A DNA stretch of 64,000 nt from CALMEC01 sp963777565. Lineage in GTDB: Bacteria > Actinomycetota > Thermoleophilia > Miltoncostaeales > Miltoncostaeaceae. This document shows positions 1 to 8,117 of this stretch, piece by piece. Every line of letters begins with the position of its first letter. Positions within the stretch are counted from its first letter, which is position 1. The translations under genes and the position numbers were made by a program. The notes beneath the pieces were generated by a model. That model was not told where the DNA came from and ran no database searches. It saw only the letters and a program-made list of their open reading frames with translations. Location: assembly GCA_963777565.1 (NCBI GenBank), contig CAVZQZ010000009.1:930001-994000 (forward strand). The letters are read 5' to 3'.

Positions 1-1
1 T

Positions 2-841
2 GCGGGGGCGTCCGTCGCGAAGGACGACTCTTGCACCGTCGGCGTAAGCTTCGCGCCGGCCAAGCAGGGCAACCGCACGGCCACCCTCGCCATCGCCCTC
101 AACGACGGCTCCAACCTGAACGTCGCGCTGTCCGGCAACGGTACGGGGCAGGCCACCGCGGTCGCCAGCACCAGCCAGCTGTCGTTCGGCTCGGTCACCG
201 TCGGCGGCGCCGCGGCGACCCAGCAGGCGAGGATCACGAACACGGGCAACGCGCCGCTGCCGGTGCAGAAGGTGTCGGTGGGGGGCGCAAACGCCGGTGA
301 CTTCACCCTCGCGAAGGGGACGACCTGCGTGGCCGGGACCCCGGTGCCGGCGTCCGGGAACTGCGTGGTCGCGGTGTCCTTTGCCCCGGCCGCGACGGGC
401 GACCGAAGCGCCACCCTGTCGGTCGCGTCTGGCGGCGACAACGCCACCACCCTCCAGATCGCGCTCTCGGGGATGGGGGTCGGCCAGGCGCAGGGCGCCC
501 TGATCCCGTCGCAGGCCGACTTCGGCAGCGCCGACGTGGGCGCGACGAGCCCGCCGACGACGTTCACGCTGAACAGCTCCGGGACCGCCGACCTGCCGAT
601 CACGACGATCGCGATCCAGGGCGCGTCGCCGCGATCGTTCGAGGTCACCTCGGCGGGCTCCTGCAAGAGCGGCGGAAGCGTCGCGTCCGGCTCGAGCTGC
701 ACGGTGCAGGTCGTGTTCGCCCCGATCGCCGCCGGCGCCGTGACCGCGACGCTGTCGGTCGTGGCCGGCGGGGACGAGTTCTCCGCTCCGCTGTCCGGCA
801 CGGGGGTCGAACCGCCGGCGACGACCACGACGGCGCCGTGA
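2..841 (+). CDS. Choice-of-anchor D (ASH-like) repeat protein, 3' end
   Basis: The reading frame is open at the left window edge, so the start lies upstream. About 279 residues are visible. They contain at least three repeats of an immunoglobulin-like fold of roughly 100 residues, each with a 'F.S..VG' strand, a 'T.TN(T/S)G.A.LPI' strand, paired cysteines (SC.VGVSFAP, NCVVAVSFAP, SCTVQVVFAP) and a closing 'ATLS...G....ALSG.G' strand. This pattern is known from choice-of-anchor D/HYDIN-like domains of bacterial surface or secreted proteins, which act as spacers or adhesion modules. The protein ends in a short Thr/Pro tail with no sorting signal. The domain call is secure; the substrate or partner is unknown. 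Confidence 0.8.
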   Translation, partial: AGASVAKDDSCTVGVSFAPAKQGNRTATLAIALNDGSNLNVALSGNGTGQATAVASTSQLSFGSVTVGGAAATQQARITNTGNAPLPVQKVSVGGANAGDFTLAKGTTCVAGTPVPASGNCVVAVSFAPAATGDRSATLSVASGGDNATTLQIALSGMGVGQAQGALIPSQADFGSADVGATSPPTTFTLNSSGTADLPITTIAIQGASPRSFEVTSAGSCKSGGSVASGSSCTVQVVFAPIAAGAVTATLSVVAGGDEFSAPLSGTGVEPPATTTTAP

Positions 842-1134
842 GCCGCGGCTGAGGATCGTCCCTCGGATTGGCCCCGCCACCCCGCGGATCCGATGTCCCC
901 GCGGCGGCGACTCCACGGCGTCGCCGGGGGCAATCTCGGGCAATCCGGCGGCCAGGCGCGATCGACGGCCAGAGGCGGCTCGCCAGCCCGGGCGCGAGCC
1001 GATCAGCTGAACGTCCGGCCCGCCCCGCCCACCGCCGTGATCGATCTCGCGAAGGGCGGGCCGCCCGGGGGATCGACGCGCCCCCGGAATCGCGCCTCGC
1101 CTGCCGCGCGGGCCTGGTGCGACATAATCCGGCC

Positions 1135-1755
1135 GTGACCGAGCCCTTCGACCAGGCGCAGATGTGGAACGAGCGGTACCGCGAACCCGGGTACCAGTTC
1201 GGCACGGAGCCGAGCCTGTTTATCGCTGCCCACGTCGGCCTTCTGACGTCTCGAAGCGAGGTCTTGTGCGTCGGCGACGGGGAGGGTCGCAACGGGGTAT
1301 TCCTCGCGGAGCACGGGATGCGGGTGTCGTCGTTCGACGTATCCGAGGTGGCAGTCGCAAAGGCCGCCCGGCTCGCGGCCGATCGCGGCGTTTCGGTCGA
1401 CCGTCACGTGATGTCGATCCACGACTGGGACTGGGTGCCGGATCGCTTCGACGCGGTCGTCGCGATCTTCATCCAGTTCCTGGGACCGGAGCCGCGCGCC
1501 GAGGCCTTCGCCCAGATGCTCCGAACGCTTCGTCCGGGCGGGCTCCTGATGCTGCACGGCTACACCCCCGAGCAGATCGCGCTCGATACGGGCGGCCCCC
1601 CCGTTGCCGAGAATATGTACACCCCGGAGCTCCTCGCAGAGGCGTTCGAGGGACAGGAGATCCTCGAGCTCGTTGCGTACGAAGCCGAGCTCGCGGAGGG
1701 CCCCAGGCACCACGGGCGCTCGGCGCTGATCGACTGCGTCGTCAGGAAACGCTGA
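1135..1755 (+). CDS. Class I SAM-dependent methyltransferase
   Basis: 206 residues from GTG 1135. The frame is open further upstream, but the family N-terminus (VTEPFDQAQMWNERY) begins here. Motif I is LCVGDGEGRNGVFLAEHG, the acidic end of strand 2 is SSFDVS, motif post-I is FDAVVAIF and the LRPGGLLMLHGYTP strand is present. The compact size and the 'WNERY...FGTEPS' opening resemble TehB-like small-molecule methyltransferases that methylate chalcogen oxyanions or thiols. The substrate cannot be told from sequence. It is a single gene with no obvious operon partner. Confidence 0.85.
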   Translation: MTEPFDQAQMWNERYREPGYQFGTEPSLFIAAHVGLLTSRSEVLCVGDGEGRNGVFLAEHGMRVSSFDVSEVAVAKAARLAADRGVSVDRHVMSIHDWDWVPDRFDAVVAIFIQFLGPEPRAEAFAQMLRTLRPGGLLMLHGYTPEQIALDTGGPPVAENMYTPELLAEAFEGQEILELVAYEAELAEGPRHHGRSALIDCVVRKR

Positions 1756-2318
1756 CCGTCGCCACCGGGTGGTGCGGATGCCGCAGCCGCCGCGCGCACC
1801 GGCGGTGAATGATGGGATCGCTGGCGAGTGGGCGCGGGGCGCCGCGCGCCCGCGGAGTCCCCGTTCGCGCGCAGCGCCGGGGCAGGGACCCGCACCATCC
1901 CCCCGAGGACGAGACGGGAGCGTGGCGGGCCAGCGCGGTGGAGGGTCCCCGGAGCCCGGAATCCCACTCCCCGAGCCGAAGAACGGCCCTGCCACCGAGG
2001 TGGAGGATGACGGGATCGAACCGACGCCTCCGCCTTGCAGAGGCCGCCGGGCTGACTCGTGAGAACCCGGCCGTAGGGCCGAAAGCCGTTTACTCGAGGG
2101 AGATGATGGGTCGCCCGGCCCAGCCGCTACACACCGAGAAGCGCTGGACCTGAACACAATGCGCCACGCGTGAATCCGGGAGGTCCCGTCTCCGTGAGCT
2201 CGCGCCGCACGTTGCGCTCGTGACAGACCGGCGGCTTCTGTGGTCGACGGCGAGGATCACCCTCCACTCCGAGGGCTCGCAGTGGATCTCGCGGCGGTCA
2301 GAGGAACATCCGACTCGG
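1756..2318. other. Intergenic region containing a broken tRNA copy
   Basis: 563 bp between the methyltransferase and the PRC-barrel gene. No frame here looks coding. The only recognisable element is the partial tRNA-Ala copy at about 2001-2044, annotated separately. Confidence 0.5.
2001..2044 (-). pseudogene. Truncated tRNA-Ala copy (3' half)
   Basis: Read on the minus strand, this repeats the 3' end of the intact tRNA-Ala at 2968-3040. The T-arm and 3' acceptor strand (plus-strand 2001-2026) are identical, and the anticodon-loop region is nearly so (one base lost, one changed). The D-arm and 5' acceptor strand are missing, so no cloverleaf can form. Such fragments are left by integration at a tRNA 3' end or by local duplication. 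The two copies lie about 970 bp apart in the same orientation. Confidence 0.7.
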
Positions 2319-2651
2319 TCACGCCCCCAGACCGCGTCGGATGTTGTCGAGCGCCCCGTGAGAGCTCCCCCGGGCGCCGCCGTCGCCCGCGGGGGCGCTC
2401 GGGAGCATGAGGAAGTCCAGGCGGGTCAACGCAATGTCGACCTTCCGCCGGGTCATGTCGCCGACCTCCGGTGCGTCGACGAACCGGATTCCGTCCGGCG
2501 CCTCGACGATCAGGCCGTCCAGGATCTGCTCGCGCTCGTGGTACCGCACCTCGCGGACCGTGCCGACGGTCGCCCCGTCGCTCGTGACGACGGGGGTGCC
2601 GATCGGGAGCGCGGCGTAGCCCACCGGCTCGTCGAGATCGATCTCGTCCAC
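2319..2651 (-). CDS. PRC-barrel domain protein
   Basis: 110 residues from GTG 2651, chosen because a strong GGAAGGAG ribosome site sits about 8 bases upstream; the longer open frame runs back through the tRNA and is not credible. Residues about 10-75 (DEPVGYAALPIGTPVVTSD, GTVREV, HEREQILDGLIVE, RFVDAPEV) match the PRC-barrel fold found in RimM and in small stand-alone actinobacterial proteins. Known members handle RNA or chaperone photosynthetic proteins, but the role of short free-standing ones is unknown. It lies between the intact tRNA-Ala and its broken copy. Confidence 0.7.
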   Translation of the reverse strand: MDEIDLDEPVGYAALPIGTPVVTSDGATVGTVREVRYHEREQILDGLIVEAPDGIRFVDAPEVGDMTRRKVDIALTRLDFLMLPSAPAGDGGARGSSHGALDNIRRGLGA

Positions 2652-2967
2652 CTGGTCACTCCTTCCTCGCAGGGACACGCTCCGTCGCCCGCCGAACAGG
2701 CCGAGGCCCGAGCGCCCAGACGGCGCCCGTGTACTGACAATACCGCGCCTCCCCGCATGGGCGGGTGCCGCGGGTGCCCCCCTCAGGCCCTCCTGCTGAT
2801 GACGCTCGCCCTCGAACGGTCGACTGCGGGGGCTCGTCACCGTCCGCGACACGCCGCTGAACGGAGGCAGGGCCCATCGCCCATCCGCGGTCCACGGCAG
2901 GTTTCGGGTGCTGCGGGCCAGCCCGCTGCGAGGTCGAGACCCCTTCGCCGGTAAGGGTTCTCGCGAG
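2652..2967. other. Intergenic region, nothing recognised
   Basis: 316 bp between the PRC-barrel start and the tRNA-Ala 3' end. I see no credible reading frame, RNA fold or repeat. It should contain the promoter of the PRC-barrel gene. Confidence 0.4.
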
Positions 2968-3040
2968 TGGAGGATGACGGGATCGAACCGACGACCTCCG
3001 CCTTGCAAAGGCGGCGCTCTCCCAGCTGAGCTAATCCCCC
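2968..3040 (-). tRNA. tRNA-Ala (anticodon TGC)
   Basis: 73 nt that fold into a complete cloverleaf on the minus strand: 7-bp acceptor stem (GGGGGAT with ATCCTCC, one G-U pair), D-arm AGCTCAGCTGGGAGAGC, anticodon stem CCGCC/GGCGG with loop TTTGCAA, and T-loop GGTTCGATCCC. The discriminator is A and CCA is not encoded. Anticodon TGC reads alanine codons. Confidence 0.95.
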
Positions 3041-3068
3041 GGAGAGATCAGAGGGTAGCATCGCGTCC

Positions 3069-3338
3069 GTGAGCACACAGCCGAGTGAGGACCCGTTCGA
3101 GGAGGTCGACCGCCTCCTCGACCAGCAGATGGTCAAGCACTTCGAGATGGCCCAGATGATCGGCGAGTACCGGGACATGCTCGCCGACATGCAGGAGCAG
3201 CGGCGCCCGAGCGAGGAGCTCGTGAGGCTCGCCCGCAGCCTCCCCGGTGCCAGGTACCACGTCGCCACCACGTACGTCCGCGAAAACTGGCTGGTGATCG
3301 AAGGCACCCTCAAGCGCCTCTTCCCCGCCGAGACGTAG
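3069..3338 (+). CDS. Small conserved-looking helical protein, unknown function
   Basis: 89 residues from GTG 3069, 28 bp after the tRNA on the opposite strand. The charged, helix-rich sequence (EEVDRLLDQQMVKHFEMAQ, EYRDMLADMQEQRR) has no signal peptide, membrane segment or cysteines. The codon pattern is strongly coding, with GC-rich third positions throughout. I do not recognise a family. Confidence 0.65.
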   Translation: MSTQPSEDPFEEVDRLLDQQMVKHFEMAQMIGEYRDMLADMQEQRRPSEELVRLARSLPGARYHVATTYVRENWLVIEGTLKRLFPAET

Positions 3339-3357
3339 CGGCGGACCAGCCAGCGGG

Positions 3358-4245
3358 TCAGTCCGCGAGCACGTCCTTGAGCGCGGCGGGGAGTTCCGTG
3401 AACCGGAACGCGTAGCCGGCATCCAGCGCGCGGCGCGGGACGACGTGCTGGCCCTCGAGGACGATCTGCGCGCCCTCGCCGAGCAGCAGTCGCATCGCAA
3501 AGGCCGGGGTCGGGGCGATCGCCGGACGGTTGATCGCGTGGCCCAGCGCCTTCGCGAACTCTCCCTGCCGCGCGATCCCGGGGGCGACGAGGTTCAGGGG
3601 CCCGGCGACCTCGGCGTCGTCGAGCGCGCGCAGGATCAATCCCACCGCGTCGTCGATGTGGATCCAGGGCAGCCACTGGCGTCCCCCGCCGATCGGCCCA
3701 CCGAGCCCGATTTTGACTGGGGGGAGCATCTGCGCGAGCGCCCCGCCCTGGGCGTCCAGCACGATCCCCGTCCGCAGCAGGACCACCCGCACCCCGGCGC
3801 CCTCGGCCGCGTTTGCCGACGATTCCCACCGCTGGCACACCTCCGCCAGGAACCCCGATCCGGGTGAGGACGACTCGTCGACCTCCTCCTCGCGGTTGCC
3901 GTAGTACCCCACGGCGCTCGCGTTGACCAGCACGCGGGGTCCGTCCGCCCCGATCGCCGCGACGAGCCGGTCGGTCACGTCGATACGGCTTGCGACGATG
4001 TCGCGCTTGACGTCATCGTTCCACCGGCGGCCGATCGTCGATCCCGCCAGGTTGACGACCCCGTCGCAGCCGTCGAGCGCCCCGGGCGGCACGCCCCCCG
4101 CCGCAGGGTCCCACACCACGACGCGCGCTCCAGGCACCTCGCCGTCCCCACGCACCAGCGCCACGACCTCGTCGCCGCGACCAATCAGCGCCTCGACCAC
4201 CTTGCGGCCCATGAGTCCCGTGGCCCCTACGATCGCCACCCGCAT
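3358..4245 (-). CDS. TIGR01777-type NAD(P)-dependent epimerase (SDR)
   Basis: 295 residues, full length for the family. The N-terminal Rossmann motif is VAIVGATGLMGRKVVEAL. The family signatures GCDGVVNLAGSTIGRRW, RVLVNASAVGYYG, SPGSGFLAEVCQRWE, RTGIVLD, WIHIDDAVG and the C-terminal RRALDAGYAFRF are all present. YYG is where the extended-SDR catalytic Tyr lies. Members (YfcH-like) are cytosolic with no settled substrate. It converges with the small gene at 3069-3338. Confidence 0.92.
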   Translation of the reverse strand: MRVAIVGATGLMGRKVVEALIGRGDEVVALVRGDGEVPGARVVVWDPAAGGVPPGALDGCDGVVNLAGSTIGRRWNDDVKRDIVASRIDVTDRLVAAIGADGPRVLVNASAVGYYGNREEEVDESSSPGSGFLAEVCQRWESSANAAEGAGVRVVLLRTGIVLDAQGGALAQMLPPVKIGLGGPIGGGRQWLPWIHIDDAVGLILRALDDAEVAGPLNLVAPGIARQGEFAKALGHAINRPAIAPTPAFAMRLLLGEGAQIVLEGQHVVPRRALDAGYAFRFTELPAALKDVLAD

Positions 4246-4343
4246 TTCGTGCCCCTCCGAGTTGGTTCCGCTGGATCATTCCCTGACGGCGGCGACTCAA
4301 CCAGGGACAACCGACACAGCAGTCGCACTCCGATCCGGCGTGG

Positions 4344-4820
4344 CTACTCCGGGTCGGGCGCCGGGATCTCGCGCCGGTCGGCCTTTGCAAGGTCGATCAG
4401 CGTCATCGGGTCGATGCCCGGGGCCGCCGTCGCGCGGCCGATGGACATCGGTGCCTTCGCCTCGGTGCGCATGCGCAACCGCAACCGCGCGACGACCGGC
4501 TCGGCGTTCGGGCCGTCGGCGTCGGCGAGCAGGATCGTGAACGACTTCTTGCCGGTGCGCCACATCGCGTCGGTCTCGCGGATCATGTGCCGCACGACGT
4601 TCGCCAGGCGGGAGATGAGCTCCTCGGCCGAGTCCTGCTCGAGGTCGACCACGACGAGGGTCACGAACCGGCGGCCGCGCCGCGACGCGTCGAGCGCGTG
4701 GTCGAGCGACTTGAGGAACGCCTCGCGATTGACAGGCTCGACCGGCCCCGGGGTCGGGCCGAAGAGCGCCGAACGAGGGCGAAGATCCGTCTTCCTGCGG
4801 AGGGGGCCCTGCGTGGCCAT
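4344..4820 (-). CDS. Degenerate GGDEF-like domain protein
   Basis: 158 residues. The opening VNREAFLKSLDHALDASRRG, strand FVTLVVVDLEQ, helix LISRLANVVRHMIRETDAMWR and C-terminal APMSIGRATAAPGID...LIDLAKADRR follow a diguanylate-cyclase fold. Where GGDEF should stand the protein has TGKKSF, so it should not make cyclic di-GMP. It may bind nucleotide or act as a regulatory subunit. No sensory domain is attached. Confidence 0.65.
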   Translation of the reverse strand: MATQGPLRRKTDLRPRSALFGPTPGPVEPVNREAFLKSLDHALDASRRGRRFVTLVVVDLEQDSAEELISRLANVVRHMIRETDAMWRTGKKSFTILLADADGPNAEPVVARLRLRMRTEAKAPMSIGRATAAPGIDPMTLIDLAKADRREIPAPDPE

Positions 4821-4877
4821 TGATCCAGTCTGTCAGACGGGTCAGACGGCCGTCAACGTCCGGGCAGCCCTCGGGCG

Positions 4878-5877
4878 TCAGCCGTCCTGGGAGTCGGGCG
4901 GCTCGCCGTGGCCGTAGTGGCGCGACGCGTCGGGGTGGCGGGCCAGCACCTCGTCGATCGCCGCGGCCTCGTCGTCCGACAGCGGGCGGCCCGCGAGGGC
5001 GGCGTTCGCGCGTGCCTGCTCGGCGTCGCGCGCGCCGACGATCGCCGACGTGACCTCGGGCCGGCGGAGCACCCAGGCGACGGCGAGCTCGGCGACGCCA
5101 CCGGGCCGCCCGGCCTCGTCGGCGATGCGTCTTCAGCTCCTCGACCACCGCGATGCGCTCCGGGAACGCGTCGTCGGCGAACAGCTCGCTCTCGGTACGC
5201 CAGTCGCCCGGGGCGAACGTGGTGTCGGCCGTCATCTTGCCGGTGAGCAGGCCGTGCGCGAGCGGCCCGTACGCCAGCACCCCGACGCCGTGCTCGGCGC
5301 ACCACGGGAGCTCCGCCGCCTCGATCTCGCGGCGCATCAGGTGGTAGCCCACCTGGAAGCTGTCGAGCTGCGTGACCGCGCCGGCGCCGGCGAGGTCGTC
5401 GACGTCGTAGTTCGACACGCCGATCGCCCGGATCTTGCCGGCCCGCTTGAGCTCGAGCATCGCTCCCATCGTCTCCTCGGGCGGGATCCGCTTGACGGGC
5501 CAGTGCACCTGGTAGAGGTCGATCTCGTCGATCCCGAGCGCCTGGAGGTTGCGGTCGACGGCCGCGCGGATGTAGTCGCCGCTCGCCTCGCGCCAGATGC
5601 GGAACGTCGGCTCGGTGGTCCAGGCGACACCGCACTTGGTCGCGACGATCACGTCGTCGCGCCGTTCCGTGAGCACCTTGCCGACGATGCGCTCGGCGCG
5701 GTGCTGTCCGTAGATGTCGGCGGTGTCGATCCAGTTGATCCCCGCGTCGAGCGACGCGTGGCAGGCGGCGACCGAGTCATCGTCCTCGGCCCCGCCCCAC
5801 CGTCCGCCGAACACCCAGGTGCCAAGGCCGATCACCGACAGCTCGAGGTCGGTGCCGCCCAGTCTGCGCCGCTCCAC
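4878..5877 (-). CDS. Aldo/keto reductase (one frameshift in this sequence)
   Basis: About 332 residues once one extra base near 5130 is removed; the frame then runs on to the stop at 4878. The TIM-barrel signatures are in order: SVIGLGTWVFGG, the catalytic Asp-Tyr pair in GINWIDTADIYG, the active-site Lys in VIVATKCG, DLYQVHWP, IRAIGVSNYDVDD, GVLAYGPLAHGLLTGK, and the C-terminal LRRPEVTSAIVGARDAEQ NADPH clamp. The GTG start at 5877 overlaps the TAG of the upstream gene by one base, so translation is probably coupled. The break adds C between AAGACG and ATCGCC; ACG or ACC (Thr) alone would keep the frame. Confidence 0.88.
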
Positions 5878-6311
5878 TACTTCGGGGTGATCGCGACCAG
5901 CAGGCCGCCGTCGTCGTCGTAGGCCGGGAAGAAGTCGGCGGTCGCCTCGCGATCGCCGGGCAGCCCGTTGGGGCGGAACGTGCAGTCGACGCCCATGACG
6001 CGCACGCCCCACTCGAGGCTTCGGTGCGCCGGGTCGTCCGACGCGAACTTGAGCGTGAGGCGCTCCGCGAGATCGTGCCCCAGGAGCTCCTTCTCCTGGA
6101 ATCCCGTGACGGCGGTGGACGCGTGTCCGGCGGCCAGGATCTTCTGGTCGCCGTCGCAGACCACGAGCGCGGTCTTCGGGCTCGGGTAGTAGTCGTCGAG
6201 CAACTCGAACAGGAACCCGAAGCCACACGCCTCGCAGCCGCGTGGCTGATGGCCTTGGTGGCGATCGCCGGCTGAGCGGCGGCCGCATCCGGGGCAGATG
6301 AAGACCGGCAT
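5877..6311 (-). CDS. Zinc-ribbon plus PAS-like sensor protein
   Basis: 144 residues. The start is ATG 6311, just before MPVFICPGCGRR. A CxxC...CxxC zinc ribbon occupies residues about 5-35 (CPGCG, CEACGFGF), followed by a PAS-like segment (ALVVCDGDQKILAAGHASTAVTG, ELLGHDLAERLTLKF). The C-terminus (FRPNGLPGDREATADFFPAYDDDGGLLVAIT) resembles a PAS core strand. It is likely a soluble sensor or adaptor. It overlaps the aldo/keto reductase start and may be cotranscribed with it. Confidence 0.7.
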   Translation of the reverse strand: MPVFICPGCGRRSAGDRHQGHQPRGCEACGFGFLFELLDDYYPSPKTALVVCDGDQKILAAGHASTAVTGFQEKELLGHDLAERLTLKFASDDPAHRSLEWGVRVMGVDCTFRPNGLPGDREATADFFPAYDDDGGLLVAITPK

Positions 6312-6419
6312 TACCTGATCATAGCCCGAGTTCGACGATGCTCGACGGCGGCAGTTTTTCGACATCTCACGCATCGTGCGTGATGCCTCGCGGAGGGGTC
6401 GGGCCGATACACACGGTGC

Positions 6420-8108
6420 ATGACTTCGGGCACGGACAGCCCGAGGAAACGGCACGGAGGCCGCATTGCCGCGACCCTCGCCTTCATCTTCTCGACCTTC
6501 GCCTGCGCGTCGATCACCCCAGGGTCCGCGCGCGGTGCCGACGTCAGTGAGGCCCTGAAGGCGAGGCTCGCGGTGTCGGCGCAGGTCGAGGTCCCCGTCG
6601 TCGTCACCCTCGAGGCCCAGGTCGATCAGGCCGACTACGCGGGGCGACCCGCAGCGCTGGTCCGTGCGCTGCGCGCTACCGCGACCCGCACCCAGTCCGG
6701 GGTGACGGACGAGCTCGACGGCCCGGCCCGCCGGTTCTGGCTGGTCAACGCCGTCGCGACGAGTATCACGGCCGACGAGCTGCAGGCATTGGAGGACGAC
6801 CCCGCCGTCGCGGCGATCGACCTCGACCCGCGCGTGACGGTCACATCGGTCGTCGGCTCCCCGAGCCACGGCGGGGGCAGCTGGGGAATCGGCGCGATCC
6901 GCGCGCCCGAGGCGTGGAGCCGCTACGGCCTCACCGGCGCGGGCGTGCGCGTCGGCAGCATCGACACCGGGGTCGACCCCTCCAATCCCGAGCTCGCAGG
7001 GGCGATCGCCGGCTGGCGCGACTTCGTCGCCGGCATCCCGACCCCCTACGACGACAACGGGCACGGCACTCACACGGTCGGCACCATGGTCGCCCGCAAC
7101 GTCGCCGGCGCGCCGATCGGCGTGGCGCCCGGCGCCCAGGCCATCGTCGCGAAGGCGATCCGCGCCGACGGCACCGCCCAGGGCAGCGACCTGCTGGCCG
7201 CCGCGCAGTGGCTCACCGACCCGGACGGCGACCCCGCCACCGCCGACTTCCCCACCGTTATCAACAATTCCTGGACCGCCCCCGGCGCCGAGAACGAATG
7301 GTTCCGGCCGATGGTGCAGGCCTGGGTGGCCATGGGCATCGCCCCCGTCTTCGGAGCCGGCAACACCGCCGGATCGATCGGGAACCCCGCGAGCTACCCC
7401 GAGGCGATCGCGGTCGGGGCGCTCGAGCAGTCCGGCCAGGTGGCCGCCAGCTCGAGCCGCGGGCTGGTGAACTGGACGATCGACGGGACCCCCACGACGA
7501 TCATGAAGCCAGACATCACCGCCCCGGGCGTGTTCATCACCTCCACGCTCGGCAGCGGGTACGGCCTGTACTCCGGCTCGTCGATGGCCGCGCCGCACGT
7601 TGCCGGCACCATCGCGCTGCTGCGTCAGGCCAGGCCGGATCTGACCCTCGCGCAGATGCGCGAGCTGCTTCGCGCCACGGCCGTCGACCGCGGCACCCCC
7701 GGGCCCGACCTGGACTACGGCGCCGGCGCGCTCGACGCGGCCGCCGCGGTGGCCGCCACCGGCGCACCGCAGATCGCCCCCGCGGTCGCCGCGACGCCGA
7801 TCGCAACCGCGCGGGCCGCCAAGACGCGTGTGCGCGTCCTGCGCGTCGTGCGCCGCGGCAAGACGCTCATCGTGCACGGACGCATCACCGGCCCGGCGCG
7901 CCTGCGCGCCATCATGCGGCGCGGCGGCGCCGTGCAGCAGAGCCTCGGTCGCGCAACCAAGTCGGTTCGCGTCCGCGCCGGCCGCTTCGTCCTGAAGGTC
8001 CCCACCCGGGGCCTCGTCCGCGGCCGCTACGTGCTGGTCGTCACCGCGTCGGGCGCGTCGGGCGAACGGCTCGGCGCCACGAGCCGCGCGATCCGCCTCG
8101 CTGCCTGA
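6420..8108 (+). CDS. Secreted subtilisin-like serine protease (S8)
   Basis: 562 residues with an N-terminal secretion signal (basic RKRHGGR followed by a hydrophobic stretch and Ala sites). An inhibitor-I9-like pro-region (VPVVVTLEAQVDQADY...VAAIDLDPRV) is followed by the S8 catalytic domain. The triad is visible: Asp near 182 in VGSIDTGVD, His near 214 in NGHGTHTVGT, Ser near 387 in SGSSMAAPHVAG; the oxyanion Asn is in INNSW. A C-terminal basic beta-rich domain of about 100 residues (RVLRVVRRGKTLIVHGRIT) may anchor it to the wall. It acts outside the cell. Confidence 0.93.
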   Translation: MTSGTDSPRKRHGGRIAATLAFIFSTFACASITPGSARGADVSEALKARLAVSAQVEVPVVVTLEAQVDQADYAGRPAALVRALRATATRTQSGVTDELDGPARRFWLVNAVATSITADELQALEDDPAVAAIDLDPRVTVTSVVGSPSHGGGSWGIGAIRAPEAWSRYGLTGAGVRVGSIDTGVDPSNPELAGAIAGWRDFVAGIPTPYDDNGHGTHTVGTMVARNVAGAPIGVAPGAQAIVAKAIRADGTAQGSDLLAAAQWLTDPDGDPATADFPTVINNSWTAPGAENEWFRPMVQAWVAMGIAPVFGAGNTAGSIGNPASYPEAIAVGALEQSGQVAASSSRGLVNWTIDGTPTTIMKPDITAPGVFITSTLGSGYGLYSGSSMAAPHVAGTIALLRQARPDLTLAQMRELLRATAVDRGTPGPDLDYGAGALDAAAAVAATGAPQIAPAVAATPIATARAAKTRVRVLRVVRRGKTLIVHGRITGPARLRAIMRRGGAVQQSLGRATKSVRVRAGRFVLKVPTRGLVRGRYVLVVTASGASGERLGATSRAIRLAA

Positions 8109-8117
8109 CGCGGCTCG

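Noticed and set aside
2001..2075. A second functional tRNA
   Set aside because: The 5' acceptor strand and D-arm cannot be formed from the flanking sequence.
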